From the NCBI RefSeq assembly GCF_900155645.1, contig NZ_LT706985.1, positions 248,001 through 312,000 of the forward strand: 64,000 bases of DNA. The letters are read 5' to 3'. The notes under the pieces are model-generated. The model was given only the letters and a program-made list of their open reading frames with translations. It was not told where the DNA came from and made no database searches. The number at the start of each line of letters is the position of its first letter. The first letter of the stretch is position 1. This DNA comes from Vaginimicrobium propionicum. Lineage in GTDB: Bacteria > Actinomycetota > Actinomycetes > Propionibacteriales > Propionibacteriaceae. The position numbers and the translations under genes were made by a program. This document shows, piece by piece, positions 20,121 through 29,310 of the stretch.

Positions 20121-20696
20121 TTAGGCATTCTCGCGACGACGCGAACGCATGTGCATCGCGGTGCCGCCAGCCACCAGGCCAGCACCCAGCAGCGCGAAGA
20201 CGCCAACACCGATGGCGCCGGTGCTCGGCAGCTTGAACCAGCTACCAGAGTCGGAGCTGAGAACGTTCTCGATAGTAATCGGAGTGGTTGCCGATGCTTT
20301 GGTAGCGGTAATCTCGGTCACCTCACCGGAGAGTACGTATTTTTCCGGTGCCTTGGTCTCAACGACCCAGAACTTGCTGTTGAGCTTAACCTTCTTAGCG
20401 GGGGTCAGGCCGTCAGTACCGGACTTGAGCTCGATCACAGATGCCTTATCGGCGCAGTTTTCTGCTTTGCGGCCGGTGTCTGCGGCGCAAGCGTCAGCGT
20501 CGGACTTGACCGCGAAGGCGAGGAACTCGGCCTTCTCCAAGGTCTTGTTGTTATCCTCAGCAGCGACCTTCTTGATCTTGAAGTCACCGAACTCGGTTTG
20601 TTCAACACCAGGATCACTCGGATCATCAGGTGTAGGAGGAGTGACCGGGGTTGGAGGAGTTACGCCTGGGGTATCCGGGTTGTAGCCCGGGGACAT
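20121..20696 (-). CDS. Major pilin, C-terminal part of a frameshifted gene
   Basis: This frame continues the major pilin after a one-base frameshift near 20689-20692. It starts in a Pro/Thr-rich linker (PGVTPPTPVTPPTP), then a CnaB-type isopeptide domain with the E-box FWVVETKAPEKY, then the cell wall sorting signal LPSTG near residue 155, a hydrophobic helix and the basic tail MRSRRRENA. The ATG at 20696 has no ribosome site and no signal peptide, so on its own this fragment would not be exported or assembled. It is best read with the upstream part as one gene, either disrupted, phase-variable, or carrying a sequencing error. Confidence 0.8.
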   Translation of the reverse strand: MSPGYNPDTPGVTPPTPVTPPTPDDPSDPGVEQTEFGDFKIKKVAAEDNNKTLEKAEFLAFAVKSDADACAADTGRKAENCADKASVIELKSGTDGLTPAKKVKLNSKFWVVETKAPEKYVLSGEVTEITATKASATTPITIENVLSSDSGSWFKLPSTGAIGVGVFALLGAGLVAGGTAMHMRSRRRENA

Positions 20697-21756
20697 AGCC
20701 GGAGTTGTTAGTAACGATATCGGGAAGATTCTCCGTGACGAAAGTCAGGCTGACATTCATCGAAACCTTGACGTTCTCATCAGCGTTCTTTGCAGTAGCA
20801 ATCTTGCCCAGACCGCTTTGGGTGAACTTCACGATGATTCGAGAATAATTCGCAGCAAGACCCTTGGAGAACTTGTCGGCCTCGGACGCGGTGTTGATAA
20901 CAGACACGCTGTAATCGGCTGCGTCGAGTTTAGTGTCGCCAACCTTGACTTCCTTCACTGCTGCGGCAGCGATGTCGGAGTACGCAGCATTCGGGGCGTC
21001 ATCGAAGATCGCGTAGTCGGTGAAGTCCTTGGCTGCGTAGCCGCTGCCGCCCTTCTTGGCACTAGTCGTGGTAGCTGCCGTGATCGTGTAGTCAGCGGTG
21101 TCCCCAGCGCCAACGAAGCTATTTTGATCAACTTCCTTTGTTAGAGCGCCGGTGTGGACGTCCTTGTTCTTCGGGAACACGTTCACATCATAGTTGTACT
21201 TGGCGGTTGACGGATCCGAGCCGGTGATCTGCGGAATCGTCATGAAGAAGGTGGTGGTGCCGGTGTAGCCAGCAGGAACCTTAGTCTCCACAACCTTGTA
21301 CAGGCCGATCTTCAGGTCAGAGAAAACTGCCTTACCAGTATTGTCAGTAGTCTGAGGAGCGGTAGCAGTTCCTAGAGTGTAGAGGGTGGTGTCATCCGGG
21401 TTAGCGTTCAGGCCCGAAATGACATTGGAGATGTCCTCCCAGCCCCCCCACTTCGTAAGATCAACGGCTTTCTTGTCGGCCCCGACCTGGACCTGAGTAA
21501 CCGGGGTTACGGTGAACTCGGCGCCAGGAACGGCGTCAGCCGCGTTCAAAGTAGCAGGATCGATCTTGCTGTGATCAGGGTCAACAGTAGTACCGTCCTT
21601 CAGCTTGTAAATGTTGATGGAGCCAGGCTTGTTCACGTTTGCCGGGTCCCAAGGGGCGTCCGTAGCCGCGTTGGCCGTGGCCGCCGCACCCATGCCGCCG
21701 ACCAGCGTCAGGGCGCAGGCTGCGGCTAGCAGCTTGCGAAATGACTTCTTAGCCAT
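20626..21756 (-). CDS. Major fimbrial subunit (FimP/SpaH-type pilin), N-terminal part
   Basis: The signal peptide is residues 1-30 (KKSFRKLLAAACALTLVGG...ANA). A first domain with E-box GLYKVVETKVPAGYT and a pilin motif VFPKNKD near residue 195 follow; its lysine is the acceptor for sortase-made polymer bonds. The frame then runs through a second domain up to VTNNSGYVPG and is diverted into 18 unrelated residues before a stop. The ATG at 21756 has an AAAGGAAAG ribosome site; upstream ATGs at 21777 and 21786 are less likely. With the downstream frame restored, the product would be about 545 aa, normal for Actinomyces-type FimP. It lies between the adhesin and sortase genes. Confidence 0.85.
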   Translation of the reverse strand: MAKKSFRKLLAAACALTLVGGMGAAATANAATDAPWDPANVNKPGSINIYKLKDGTTVDPDHSKIDPATLNAADAVPGAEFTVTPVTQVQVGADKKAVDLTKWGGWEDISNVISGLNANPDDTTLYTLGTATAPQTTDNTGKAVFSDLKIGLYKVVETKVPAGYTGTTTFFMTIPQITGSDPSTAKYNYDVNVFPKNKDVHTGALTKEVDQNSFVGAGDTADYTITAATTTSAKKGGSGYAAKDFTDYAIFDDAPNAAYSDIAAAAVKEVKVGDTKLDAADYSVSVINTASEADKFSKGLAANYSRIIVKFTQSGLGKIATAKNADENVKVSMNVSLTFVTENLPDIVTNNSGYVPGLQPGYPRRNSSNPGHSSYT

Positions 21757-21883
21757 TTTCTTTCCTTTCAATTTCATTTTTGACATCGGCTGATGTCCTT
21801 GCTGCCCGAAGTTTCGAGCCCTTCATCTTCCGATGCCCCCTATTATGTGCGCAACCAGGTTGCTGATTATGTCTCTTACATCG

Positions 21884-21905
21884 GTGCCTAAACGCTCTTA
21901 GGCAC
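21884..21905 (-). promoter_or_regulatory. Hairpin between adhesin and pilin genes
   Basis: An 8-bp perfect stem (gtgcctaa / ttaggcac) sits in the 212-bp gap. It could be an mRNA processing or stability element that separates the levels of tip and shaft subunits; there is no U run to call it a terminator. Confidence 0.35.
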
Positions 21906-21968
21906 GCGGTGAAGCGTTTGGCTTTCCACCGGTCGGCCAGTTTTGGCTGCCCAGCCGGCGGACCCCAC

Positions 21969-24203
21969 TTAAGCCGTGGACTCTCCACGCCTGTTCTGAC
22001 GCAGGTAGCCAACCCCCGTCAAAGCAATTATCAACAGCGCCGCGTAACCCGCTACGTAGTTGAGGCTAAACACGCCCGCCTTGGGCAGCACGACCTCGAC
22101 ATCGGGAATCTTATTCGACTTCCAAATGGCTTTCACCACGGTGTCTTTGGTGACCGTAATCTCGGTACCCGCTGCAACTCTATTGCCGTCAATTTCCCAG
22201 GTATCGAACTGTTGGTTCTCCGGGGCAGTGAAACTATTAGCTACCAAGGTGTATTTCTGACCCTTGTTGAGCTTCTTGCTAACCATATTGCCGGTGCCGC
22301 CATTGCCATCGTAGCTGACAGTGACAGTTTCAAGCGTCTCGCTGGCCGGAGCTGATTCAAGCGGGGTTTCTTCAGGAATTAATCCGCCATTATCTTTTGC
22401 TTTTGCCGTGATGGTGGCTCCCACTGCTAAATCTTCAATCTGTAGGGTTACCACCCCAGTATTCGCATCAACGGTCGCACCATCTGATGACCATGTGGTC
22501 TTACCTGTAGTGTCCACGGTTCTCGTTAAGGTGACGGTTTTATCAGCATCCGAAGCGTCCTTGTAGGTAATCGTGTAGGACGCCAAGTCGGTATCATCAC
22601 CGGGGTCTTTATAAGCCGGTGGAGTAATGGTGACTTCACCCTTATCCGTATCTACCGCAATCGCCGGAGATTTAGGTGCGATATTTTTCACCAGATCTTT
22701 CGCCGGGAATTTAATTACGTTATTTTCTTTACCGGTCTGTAGTTTATAGGTTCCATCGGGATTTTTTGCATATATCGGATTGTAGCTACTATCCCAACCC
22801 TCAACTTCCACATCATTAGGACTGATTATTGTAACGTTTCCGTCTTTATCAAATTCAATGAATGCAGATGTACCGTCATTAAATCCAGTTCCATCGGGGA
22901 GTTTAGACTTCCCATTTATAGTATTGGCTGTTCTAATAGCTTCCCTGATTTTATCTTTTTCTTGATCAGTTAGCTTTTTGGGATCCCGAACTTCGGTTTT
23001 TTGAGGGGTAGCCAGTATAACAGTAGAGGTTCCACACGATACAAACTTGTTCTTTTCTTTTACAGAAACACCAACTATTTGATCTCGGGGAAGGCCATCA
23101 GCACTAGGAATGGTGTATGTGAACTCGCCCGTATTAGAATCTACGCTCACTTCTACGGGTTTAGATGAGTTTTTATCAACCTTACATCCGTTAGCACTAT
23201 TAAAAGTATTTAAAGCTCCTGGGGAAAGTTTGGTATATATCTGAACCTTGATGTTATCAAAAGGCCCGGTTCCATTCAGCTTTCCTCTAATCACATTGTC
23301 AACAACGGTAATATCGCTAATGTTAGCGCCCATTGAAGTGTCGGTTACTTGTTTTACTATTAAACCGGGAGCAGCAATTTCACCTGATGTCGAGCCATCA
23401 GTATAAGTTACATTAATTTTAGCCGTCTTAGGAGCAGTAGTTCCATAAATTTTTAGTTCAACAGATGATATATCGCCAGCTATTGTAGGATTTGCTTCCT
23501 TTACTAATCTCAATGCTTCGGCTTGTTCTTCTGCATTGACTATATTGGCCCCTGTCTGTTCAATCCAGATTTCACCGGTCGGCATCTTCAGATCAGCTTT
23601 ATGCTGGTCACTCAGGGCTTTCTTAATTTCCAGAACGACACCTTCAGAAAATTCGCCTTCAAACTCTTGTTTTACAGTGACTGTGTCGCCCGCTACAAGT
23701 TCACTAGCTAAAGTAACCGTCCAGTCCGGACTGCTGATCGTGTATGGAACAATAGCCGTCTTTTCTTCAGTTCCACCTGCTTGACGATTCACGGTCACGT
23801 GAATCGTCACGTCTAGCTTTTTTTGCTTTCTTTGATTGAATCCGATAGTTATTTTTCCAGAAACAGTTTTATTTCCAGCAAACACATCATTAACAGTCGG
23901 CTTTCTGACAGCACGCACGGGTTGCCCAATAATCTCCGGCCCTATCTCTAGCCCGTCGCCTGACTGCGAAGTAGCTTCGACGCCCGGAGTGTTTTCCAAA
24001 GTCGGATTGACGCTTTGTTTGTCAGCCTGGGAGCTGATCTGTAGATCCTCGGCATGAGCCAGGGACGGGGTCAATAGCGTGAAACCCAAGGCGCAGACGA
24101 GGACGATGGCAATCAATCTCTTTAGGAAATTGGCGAATCTTCGCACCACCTCGCCGGGGTTTGCAGCTAAAAAAGAACAAAGTTCATTTTTAAACTTGAG
24201 CAT
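21969..24203 (-). CDS. Sortase-anchored pilus-tip or surface protein with LPKAG sorting motif
   Basis: A 744-aa exported protein. The signal peptide has an unusually long N-region (residues 1-25) before LIAIVLVCALGFTLLTPSLAHA. Several beta-rich, Thr/Val-rich domains follow, then a domain resembling Listeria-Bacteroides/InlB B-repeats (VTVSYDGNGGTGNMV, residues about 625-690). The C-terminus is a sorting signal with LPKAG at 706-710, a hydrophobic helix and a QNRRGE tail. First in the cluster before pilin and sortase, it is probably the minor tip subunit, as FimQ is to FimP. No collagen-binding or VWA domain is evident. The ATG at 24203 has a GGAAGG ribosome site. Base composition falls in the middle of the gene (22.7-23.6 kb), suggesting a recombined or diversified segment. 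Confidence 0.85.
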   Translation of the reverse strand: MLKFKNELCSFLAANPGEVVRRFANFLKRLIAIVLVCALGFTLLTPSLAHAEDLQISSQADKQSVNPTLENTPGVEATSQSGDGLEIGPEIIGQPVRAVRKPTVNDVFAGNKTVSGKITIGFNQRKQKKLDVTIHVTVNRQAGGTEEKTAIVPYTISSPDWTVTLASELVAGDTVTVKQEFEGEFSEGVVLEIKKALSDQHKADLKMPTGEIWIEQTGANIVNAEEQAEALRLVKEANPTIAGDISSVELKIYGTTAPKTAKINVTYTDGSTSGEIAAPGLIVKQVTDTSMGANISDITVVDNVIRGKLNGTGPFDNIKVQIYTKLSPGALNTFNSANGCKVDKNSSKPVEVSVDSNTGEFTYTIPSADGLPRDQIVGVSVKEKNKFVSCGTSTVILATPQKTEVRDPKKLTDQEKDKIREAIRTANTINGKSKLPDGTGFNDGTSAFIEFDKDGNVTIISPNDVEVEGWDSSYNPIYAKNPDGTYKLQTGKENNVIKFPAKDLVKNIAPKSPAIAVDTDKGEVTITPPAYKDPGDDTDLASYTITYKDASDADKTVTLTRTVDTTGKTTWSSDGATVDANTGVVTLQIEDLAVGATITAKAKDNGGLIPEETPLESAPASETLETVTVSYDGNGGTGNMVSKKLNKGQKYTLVANSFTAPENQQFDTWEIDGNRVAAGTEITVTKDTVVKAIWKSNKIPDVEVVLPKAGVFSLNYVAGYAALLIIALTGVGYLRQNRRGESTA

Positions 24204-24592
24204 AAGGCCTTCCAGTGTTTTTTACTACATAAAGCAAAATAATTCTATCATCTTTATCGCAAACCCAATAAATGTCACAACTGTACCGCAATGCAGTTGA
24301 TGAAGTAGCTTTACTACATGGCAAGATCTAGTAACTATGAGCTGTAAGTCAGTCAAAGAGGCTGGCATACGAAAGTCTCAGAGTGACACGTTGATTTAGT
24401 TCCATGTCACCAAGACACTGCTGAACTGCTAGTGAAGGCCAAATTTGAACGATGTGGACAGGTGTGAGAATCACTGCTAAAGCCGTCCGCAGTGATGGTG
24501 GCTGGTTATTAAAAAGTCGTTACCCTGTGACGGGCAAGTCTCAACCTTAAAAGTGATATCATATTAATATCACTTTTCTTAAAGGAGGATTT
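24204..24592. promoter_or_regulatory. Divergent intergenic region of pilus cluster and SPFH operon
   Basis: 389 bp without a gene between the divergent adhesin and SPFH genes. It must hold both promoters. The only clear structure is the palindrome at 24549-24577 next to the SPFH start. Confidence 0.6.
24549..24577 (+). promoter_or_regulatory. 29-bp palindrome, candidate operator for the RHH protein
   Basis: Perfect 11-bp arms aaaagtgatat (24549-24559) and atatcactttt (24567-24577) surround 7 nt, ending 4 bp before the AAAGGAGG ribosome site of the SPFH gene. The AT-rich centre resembles a -10 region. The ribbon-helix-helix gene of the same operon is the natural candidate to bind it. Confidence 0.55.
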
Positions 24593-25567
24593 ATGACTCA
24601 ATCCACAACTCAAATGAGCGAAAAATCCGATGCGGCTCCGGTTGGTCACGATGGCACGCAAGTCGAGATTAAAGAGAAAGCAGCGTGGTCAGTCGGCGCA
24701 CTGGGTGCTGCATTTCTATTGCTGGGCGGCATCGTTGTGTTGGGTCTTTCGATTTGGGGCTTCGTTGTCTCGGTGAACGCTATGGATGCGGGTAGGGGTA
24801 GTGGCTCGACGCTGGCGTGCGCTATCGCAACCTTTGCCATGTTTATTGTGGTGCCTATCGTTTTGACTGGTTTCGTCGTTATATCGCCTGGTCATACTAG
24901 GGTCGTGCAGTTTTTCGGACGCTATGTTGGCACCTTGCGTCGCCCTGGAATGTCGTTTACTATTCCATTTTCTTCTAGGAAGAATGTGTCAGTTCGGGTG
25001 CGAAACTTTGAGACCAAGCTGGCGAAAGTCAATGACTACAATGGGAACCCGATTGAAGCGTCTGCGATTGTGGTGTGGCAGGTTGCTAATACCGCTCAAG
25101 CTACGTTCTCGGTAGAGGATTATGAAGCATTCATCACATCTCAATCCGAGTCGGCACTGCGCCATATCGCAACTCAGCACCCCTATGACTCGCCTGTTGA
25201 CGGTCGGGTGTCCCTTCGTGGCTCAACCGATGAGGTTAGTGGAGAATTGGCTCGTGAGGTAGCTGCTCGGGTGGCTATTGCTGGCTTGGAGATCATTGAG
25301 ACGCGGATTTCGTCGTTGTCCTACGCGCCTGAAATCGCGCAAGCCATGCTGCAGCGCCAGCAAGCTACTGCCATTGTGGACGCGCGCGAGACCATTGTGG
25401 AGGGTGCAGTGTCAATGGTGCAACAAGCGTTGGATGAGCTAGAGCAAAAGGAAATCGTAGACCTGGATCCGGAGCGTCGTGCGGCCATGGTCTCGAATCT
25501 GCTGGTGGTTCTGTGCTCGGACAACAATGCCCAGCCAGTCATTAACACTGGTGGCCTTTATCAGTGA
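24593..25567 (+). CDS. SPFH/band 7 (stomatin-like) membrane protein
   Basis: The N-terminus is cytoplasmic, followed by two membrane segments (about 33-60 and 75-100) and an SPFH domain (about 103-270) beginning [28 protein letters not shown]. The end holds an alanine/glutamate-rich helical stretch likely to oligomerise. SPFH proteins build membrane microdomain scaffolds. It has a strong AAAGGAGG ribosome site, and the stop overlaps the RHH gene start. SPFH genes followed by a small Arc-like gene recur in several phyla; the purpose of the pairing is not settled. Confidence 0.88.
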   Translation: MTQSTTQMSEKSDAAPVGHDGTQVEIKEKAAWSVGALGAAFLLLGGIVVLGLSIWGFVVSVNAMDAGRGSGSTLACAIATFAMFIVVPIVLTGFVVISPGHTRVVQFFGRYVGTLRRPGMSFTIPFSSRKNVSVRVRNFETKLAKVNDYNGNPIEASAIVVWQVANTAQATFSVEDYEAFITSQSESALRHIATQHPYDSPVDGRVSLRGSTDEVSGELAREVAARVAIAGLEIIETRISSLSYAPEIAQAMLQRQQATAIVDARETIVEGAVSMVQQALDELEQKEIVDLDPERRAAMVSNLLVVLCSDNNAQPVINTGGLYQ

Positions 25568-25758
25568 GCCGAAAGGTGATCTCGCTTCGTCTCGACCCGG
25601 CGGTTTACGACGCGCTGGCCAGGTGGGCGAGTGACGACTTGCGTTCCGTGAACGCGCAAATCGAGATACTTCTTAGGCAATCGTTAGCCAAAGCTGATCG
25701 ATTGCCTAAGAACGTCGGCAAAATGCGTGGGCCCGGTCGGCCTGCGCTTCAGGAATAA
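25564..25758 (+). CDS. Arc-type ribbon-helix-helix DNA-binding protein
   Basis: 64 aa starting at GTG 25564, overlapping the SPFH stop (GTGA). Residues 3-45 match the Arc/MetJ ribbon-helix-helix pattern ([37 protein letters not shown]), with a basic tail. Such proteins bind DNA palindromes as dimers of dimers. As the second gene of the operon it may autoregulate through the palindrome at 24549-24577. No toxin gene is adjacent, so this is not a recognised toxin-antitoxin pair. Confidence 0.8.
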   Translation: MSRKVISLRLDPAVYDALARWASDDLRSVNAQIEILLRQSLAKADRLPKNVGKMRGPGRPALQE

Positions 25759-25811
25759 TAAAAATCTTTAAGGGCGTGATTGCGCGCTGCGGAGAGGGCT
25801 AGCGTAGATCC

Positions 25812-26327
25812 ATGACAGAAATACACGAGATAATCAGTGAGCGTTGGAGCCCGAGGGAATACGACCCGGCATATGTGGTCACAAAAGAACAAACGGAGCA
25901 GGTTTTAGAGGCTGCACGGTGGGCTCCATCGGCTATGAATAAGCAGGAATGGTGGTTTATTGTCGGGCTTAAAGGTGATGAAAACTTCAAGAAATTAGCC
26001 GATGCTGCCAATGGGTACTCTGACTGGGCACTGGACGCCTCCGCACTGATTCTTAATATCTATCAACCCTTCCCGTCTGAGCGGCACGGCGTTGATTTTG
26101 GACCATACGACCTTGGTGCCGCCGTTCAAAACATGTTGCTGCAAGCAACTGCCATGGGGTTGTTTATGCGCCCCTTCGCCAGCTTTGATAAGGCGAAAGT
26201 GCGTGAACAGTTCAGTATTCCCGAGCCTTATGTGCCGTTCACAATGTCTGCCCTAGGTTTGGCGAAGGCGTCGAAACCTGAAAGGCAACGCAAGCCACTG
26301 TCGCAACTATATTGGTCAGCTATCTGA
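25812..26327 (+). CDS. Nitroreductase family protein
   Basis: 171 aa with the FMN-binding nitroreductase pattern: an early RWSPREY motif, AARWAPSAMNKQEWWFIV for flavin contact, DLGAAVQNMLLQATAMGLFMRP in the dimer core, and a C-terminal PERQRKPL basic motif. Such enzymes reduce nitroaromatics, quinones or flavins with NAD(P)H; the true substrate is unknown. It stands alone, 53 bp after the RHH gene. Confidence 0.88.
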   Translation: MTEIHEIISERWSPREYDPAYVVTKEQTEQVLEAARWAPSAMNKQEWWFIVGLKGDENFKKLADAANGYSDWALDASALILNIYQPFPSERHGVDFGPYDLGAAVQNMLLQATAMGLFMRPFASFDKAKVREQFSIPEPYVPFTMSALGLAKASKPERQRKPLSQLYWSAI

Positions 26328-26484
26328 CTCTGGCGAGACAGTATTTCTTTTTTTGTGGTGATTTTGTGTGAAGGGTTGGAGGTTGGCACTCGTTCTGATA
26401 ATATTTGTTTTATAACAATACAAAAGACTATCCGGTGTATCGCATCAACCGGTTGCCGGGAGGGTTGTACGAGGAGGTACCTAA

Positions 26485-27825
26485 ATGTCGGATCTTTGGA
26501 GTGTAGACCCCGTCAAGTTCGTTGGAACTGATGAGGTTAAGCAGGGTCTAGGATTCCGTTTTTATCAGCCAGATCGAGTGGTTGCCGGAAAGAAGATGTC
26601 TGAGTGGCTACGCTTCGGGGTGGCCTATTGGCACACCTTTGATCAGCGTCTTGTAGACCCATTCGGTGAGGGTACTGCTCAGCGTCCATTCGACAAGTAT
26701 TCGGATCCGATGGAGTTAGCCCTTGCCAAGGTCGATTATTCTTTTGAGTTCTACCAAAAGCTAGGCGCAGAATTCTTCTGCTTCCACGATCGTGACATTG
26801 CTCCAGAAGGCGACACCCTTCGTGAGACTAACAAGAACTTAGATCGTGTAGTTGATCGCATCGAAACCTTACAGAAAGAAACTGGCGTCAAGCTGCTGTG
26901 GAACACCTGCAACCTGTTTAGCAATCCGCGCTTCCAGGCTGGTGCGGCAACATCGCCATTCGCTGACATCTTCGCCTATTCCGGGGCTCAGCTTAAGCAC
27001 AGCTTAGAGATCGCCAAGCGTCTGAACGCCGAAAACTATGTTTTCTGGGGTGGGCGTGAAGGATACGAAAACCTGTGGAACACCGACCTGAAACGCGAGC
27101 AGGATCACATCGCCCGCTTCTTCCAGATGGCTGTCGACTACGCCAAGGAGATTAGCCTAGATGCTCAGTTCCTGATTGAGCCAAAGCCAAAAGAGCCAAC
27201 CACTCACCAGTACGATTTTGATGCGGCGACCACGATCGCATTCTTGAAGAGCTACGGTTTAGACGATCACTTCAAGCTGAACCTTGAAGGCAACCACGCT
27301 AATCTAGCTGGTCACACCTACCAGCATGAGATTCGGGTTGCTCGTGCAGCCGGTCTGCTTGGCTCGCTGGACGCCAACCAAGGCGACAAACTGTTGGGCT
27401 GGGATTTGGACGAATTCCCCTCCGATCTATACGAAGCAACTTCGGTAATGTGGGAAGTTCTGGATGCCGGCAGCATCGGTCCTCGTGGTGGCCTGAACTT
27501 CGACGCCAAGCCGCGCCGCAGCTCATACACTGAACGCGACCTATTCCTCGGCCACGTTGTCGGCATGGATACCTATGCCGCCGGGCTGCTGGTAGCAGCC
27601 AAGATGCACGAAGATGGGTTCATTCAGGATCTATTGGCCAAGCGCTATTCATCTTTCGACCAGGGCATTGGCAAGCGCGTCGAGGAGGGCAACGTAAGCC
27701 TCGCTGACTTGGAAGAATACGCCTTAGATAAGACCCAGGCTGAATTGATTGAGGCTAATGAGCCTGGAGAGATTGAGGTCATCAAGGCAACCGTTAACAA
27801 TTACCTTGTTTCCGCTCTGGCATAA
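26485..27825 (+). CDS. xylA: Xylose isomerase
   Basis: 446 aa, the class II (longer) form, converting D-xylose to D-xylulose in the cytoplasm. Catalytic and metal residues are visible in [12 protein letters not shown] (about 99-110), [21 protein letters not shown] and [26 protein letters not shown] ribosome site precedes the ATG. No xylulokinase or XylR gene is adjacent; the next gene is a UMF1-type transporter. The upstream 157 bp hold a small ttgtt/aacaa inverted repeat near 26406-26419 that might be an operator. Confidence 0.96.
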   Translation: MSDLWSVDPVKFVGTDEVKQGLGFRFYQPDRVVAGKKMSEWLRFGVAYWHTFDQRLVDPFGEGTAQRPFDKYSDPMELALAKVDYSFEFYQKLGAEFFCFHDRDIAPEGDTLRETNKNLDRVVDRIETLQKETGVKLLWNTCNLFSNPRFQAGAATSPFADIFAYSGAQLKHSLEIAKRLNAENYVFWGGREGYENLWNTDLKREQDHIARFFQMAVDYAKEISLDAQFLIEPKPKEPTTHQYDFDAATTIAFLKSYGLDDHFKLNLEGNHANLAGHTYQHEIRVARAAGLLGSLDANQGDKLLGWDLDEFPSDLYEATSVMWEVLDAGSIGPRGGLNFDAKPRRSSYTERDLFLGHVVGMDTYAAGLLVAAKMHEDGFIQDLLAKRYSSFDQGIGKRVEEGNVSLADLEEYALDKTQAELIEANEPGEIEVIKATVNNYLVSALA

Positions 27826-27897
27826 AAGAGATAAATGAATTAATTCTGGTTTTTAGCCGGGACGATTAAGCTAATAAGCCGTTCATGGGTTACGGTC

Positions 27898-29310
27898 TTG
27901 AATGTGAGCACAACCTATGACAAAGCGCCAACAGCGCTTGGTAAAGCGGGTGGCCAGTCCCGGCTAAAAACCATTTCTTGGGCAATGTGGGATTGGGGAA
28001 CTCAGCCCTTCAATACGGTAATAACTACTTTCGTTTTTTCCGTCTACATCACTTCTAAAGCTTTCGGTGACACCAATACCACTAGCGCATCGCTATCCCT
28101 ATCGACCGCTTTGGCTGGTGTTGTGGTAGCTATCGCAGCCCCAGTGCTCGGGCAGACCGTGGATCGTTCAGGACGAACTGTGTCTGTGCTCAAATGGTTG
28201 ACTTGGGCGTTGGCCGCCATCTCTGCCGCACTATTCTTCGTCAAACCAGAGCCGGCATATCTGTGGTTAGGCTTAGGGCTGTTAGCAGTAGGATCTGTCG
28301 TTTCAGAAATTGGTTCCGTTAATTACAACTCTCTACTAGATGATGTCGCTGGCGAACATAATGTCGGTCGAGTGTCAGGATTTGGCTGGGGGATGGGTTA
28401 TCTGGGTGGCATCATCGTTTTATTGGTGTTGTTTTTTGGCTTCATCTCACCAGATACTGGATTATTTGGCGTTACATCTGAGAACGCGATGGACGTTCGC
28501 GTCTCGATGATTGTATGCGGTGTGTGGACGCTGATCTTTACTATTCCTACATTCTTAGCGTTAAAAGATAATAAAGACGCGAAGCCTCGCCCTGTTCCAG
28601 GTGTTGAAAAATGGCAACACCGACAGCCAGCAGTTATTTGGTCGTGGTTTTGCGTCGTTATTGCATCCTATGTTGAGCTGGGAAATACCGTAAAAAGGTT
28701 GTGGCAAGTAAGCCGCCAAACTATCTACTTCTTGTTTGCCTCAGCACTGTTTCGCGACGGCCTAGCTGGGGTATTTGCTTTCGGTGCTGTGATCGCTTCT
28801 GGCACTTTCGGGTTTACTACTACGGATGTTGTCATATTCGGAGCGGCCGCCAATATTATTGCTGGCATTGCAACTATCGCCTTCGGCCTTTTGGACGACA
28901 AGCTAGGCCCAAAACGGGTAATCATGATTTCACTTGCGCTTCTAGTGGGTTGTGGCTTAGTAATTTTCTTTTTCCACGATGGTGGTCCCAAAATATTCTG
29001 GGTGGTCGGGCTAATAATGTGTGCCTTCGTTGGACCAGCCCAATCAGCTTCCCGATCTTTTCTGGCAAGATTGATTCCACTAGGTAAGTCTGGCGAGGTT
29101 TTCGGGCTCTATGCCACCACTGGCCGAGTTATCTCTTTCCTCTCGCCGGCTCTTTTTGGTTTAGCAATCGGGCTAGGTGCGCTGATAACGCGCGAAGAAA
29201 ACACTCAATACTGGGGAATTCTAGGTATCGTCTGCGTGTTGTTGGCTGGCCTAGTAGTGATGGCGAAGGTTAAGGAACCAGAGCATCATCAGCTCGCAAG
29301 CGATGGTTAG
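27898..29310 (+). CDS. UMF1-family MFS transporter
   Basis: 470 aa with about 12 membrane segments. The N-terminal ISWAMWDWGTQPFNTVITTFVF is characteristic of the UMF1/Atg22-like branch of the major facilitator superfamily, whose bacterial substrates are mostly unknown. The start is TTG 27898 or GTG 27904, neither with a strong ribosome site. It is 72 bp after xylA on the same strand, so a role in pentose import or metabolite export is possible but unproven. It is convergent with the DUF368 gene and overlaps its end by 4 bp. Confidence 0.83.
   Translation: MNVSTTYDKAPTALGKAGGQSRLKTISWAMWDWGTQPFNTVITTFVFSVYITSKAFGDTNTTSASLSLSTALAGVVVAIAAPVLGQTVDRSGRTVSVLKWLTWALAAISAALFFVKPEPAYLWLGLGLLAVGSVVSEIGSVNYNSLLDDVAGEHNVGRVSGFGWGMGYLGGIIVLLVLFFGFISPDTGLFGVTSENAMDVRVSMIVCGVWTLIFTIPTFLALKDNKDAKPRPVPGVEKWQHRQPAVIWSWFCVVIASYVELGNTVKRLWQVSRQTIYFLFASALFRDGLAGVFAFGAVIASGTFGFTTTDVVIFGAAANIIAGIATIAFGLLDDKLGPKRVIMISLALLVGCGLVIFFFHDGGPKIFWVVGLIMCAFVGPAQSASRSFLARLIPLGKSGEVFGLYATTGRVISFLSPALFGLAIGLGALITREENTQYWGILGIVCVLLAGLVVMAKVKEPEHHQLASDG

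Noticed and set aside
20149-20711. Long open frames on the plus strand opposite the pilin gene
   Set aside because: They mirror the codon bias of the pilin, have no ribosome sites and encode no recognisable domain.
25564-25758. Calling the RHH gene an antitoxin
   Set aside because: Neither neighbour is a toxin family; the partner is a membrane scaffold protein of 324 aa.
26383-26391. ttggcactc resembling half of a CIRCE (HrcA) operator upstream of xylA
   Set aside because: The second half (gagtgctaa) is absent after the 9-bp spacer, and xylA is not a chaperone gene.
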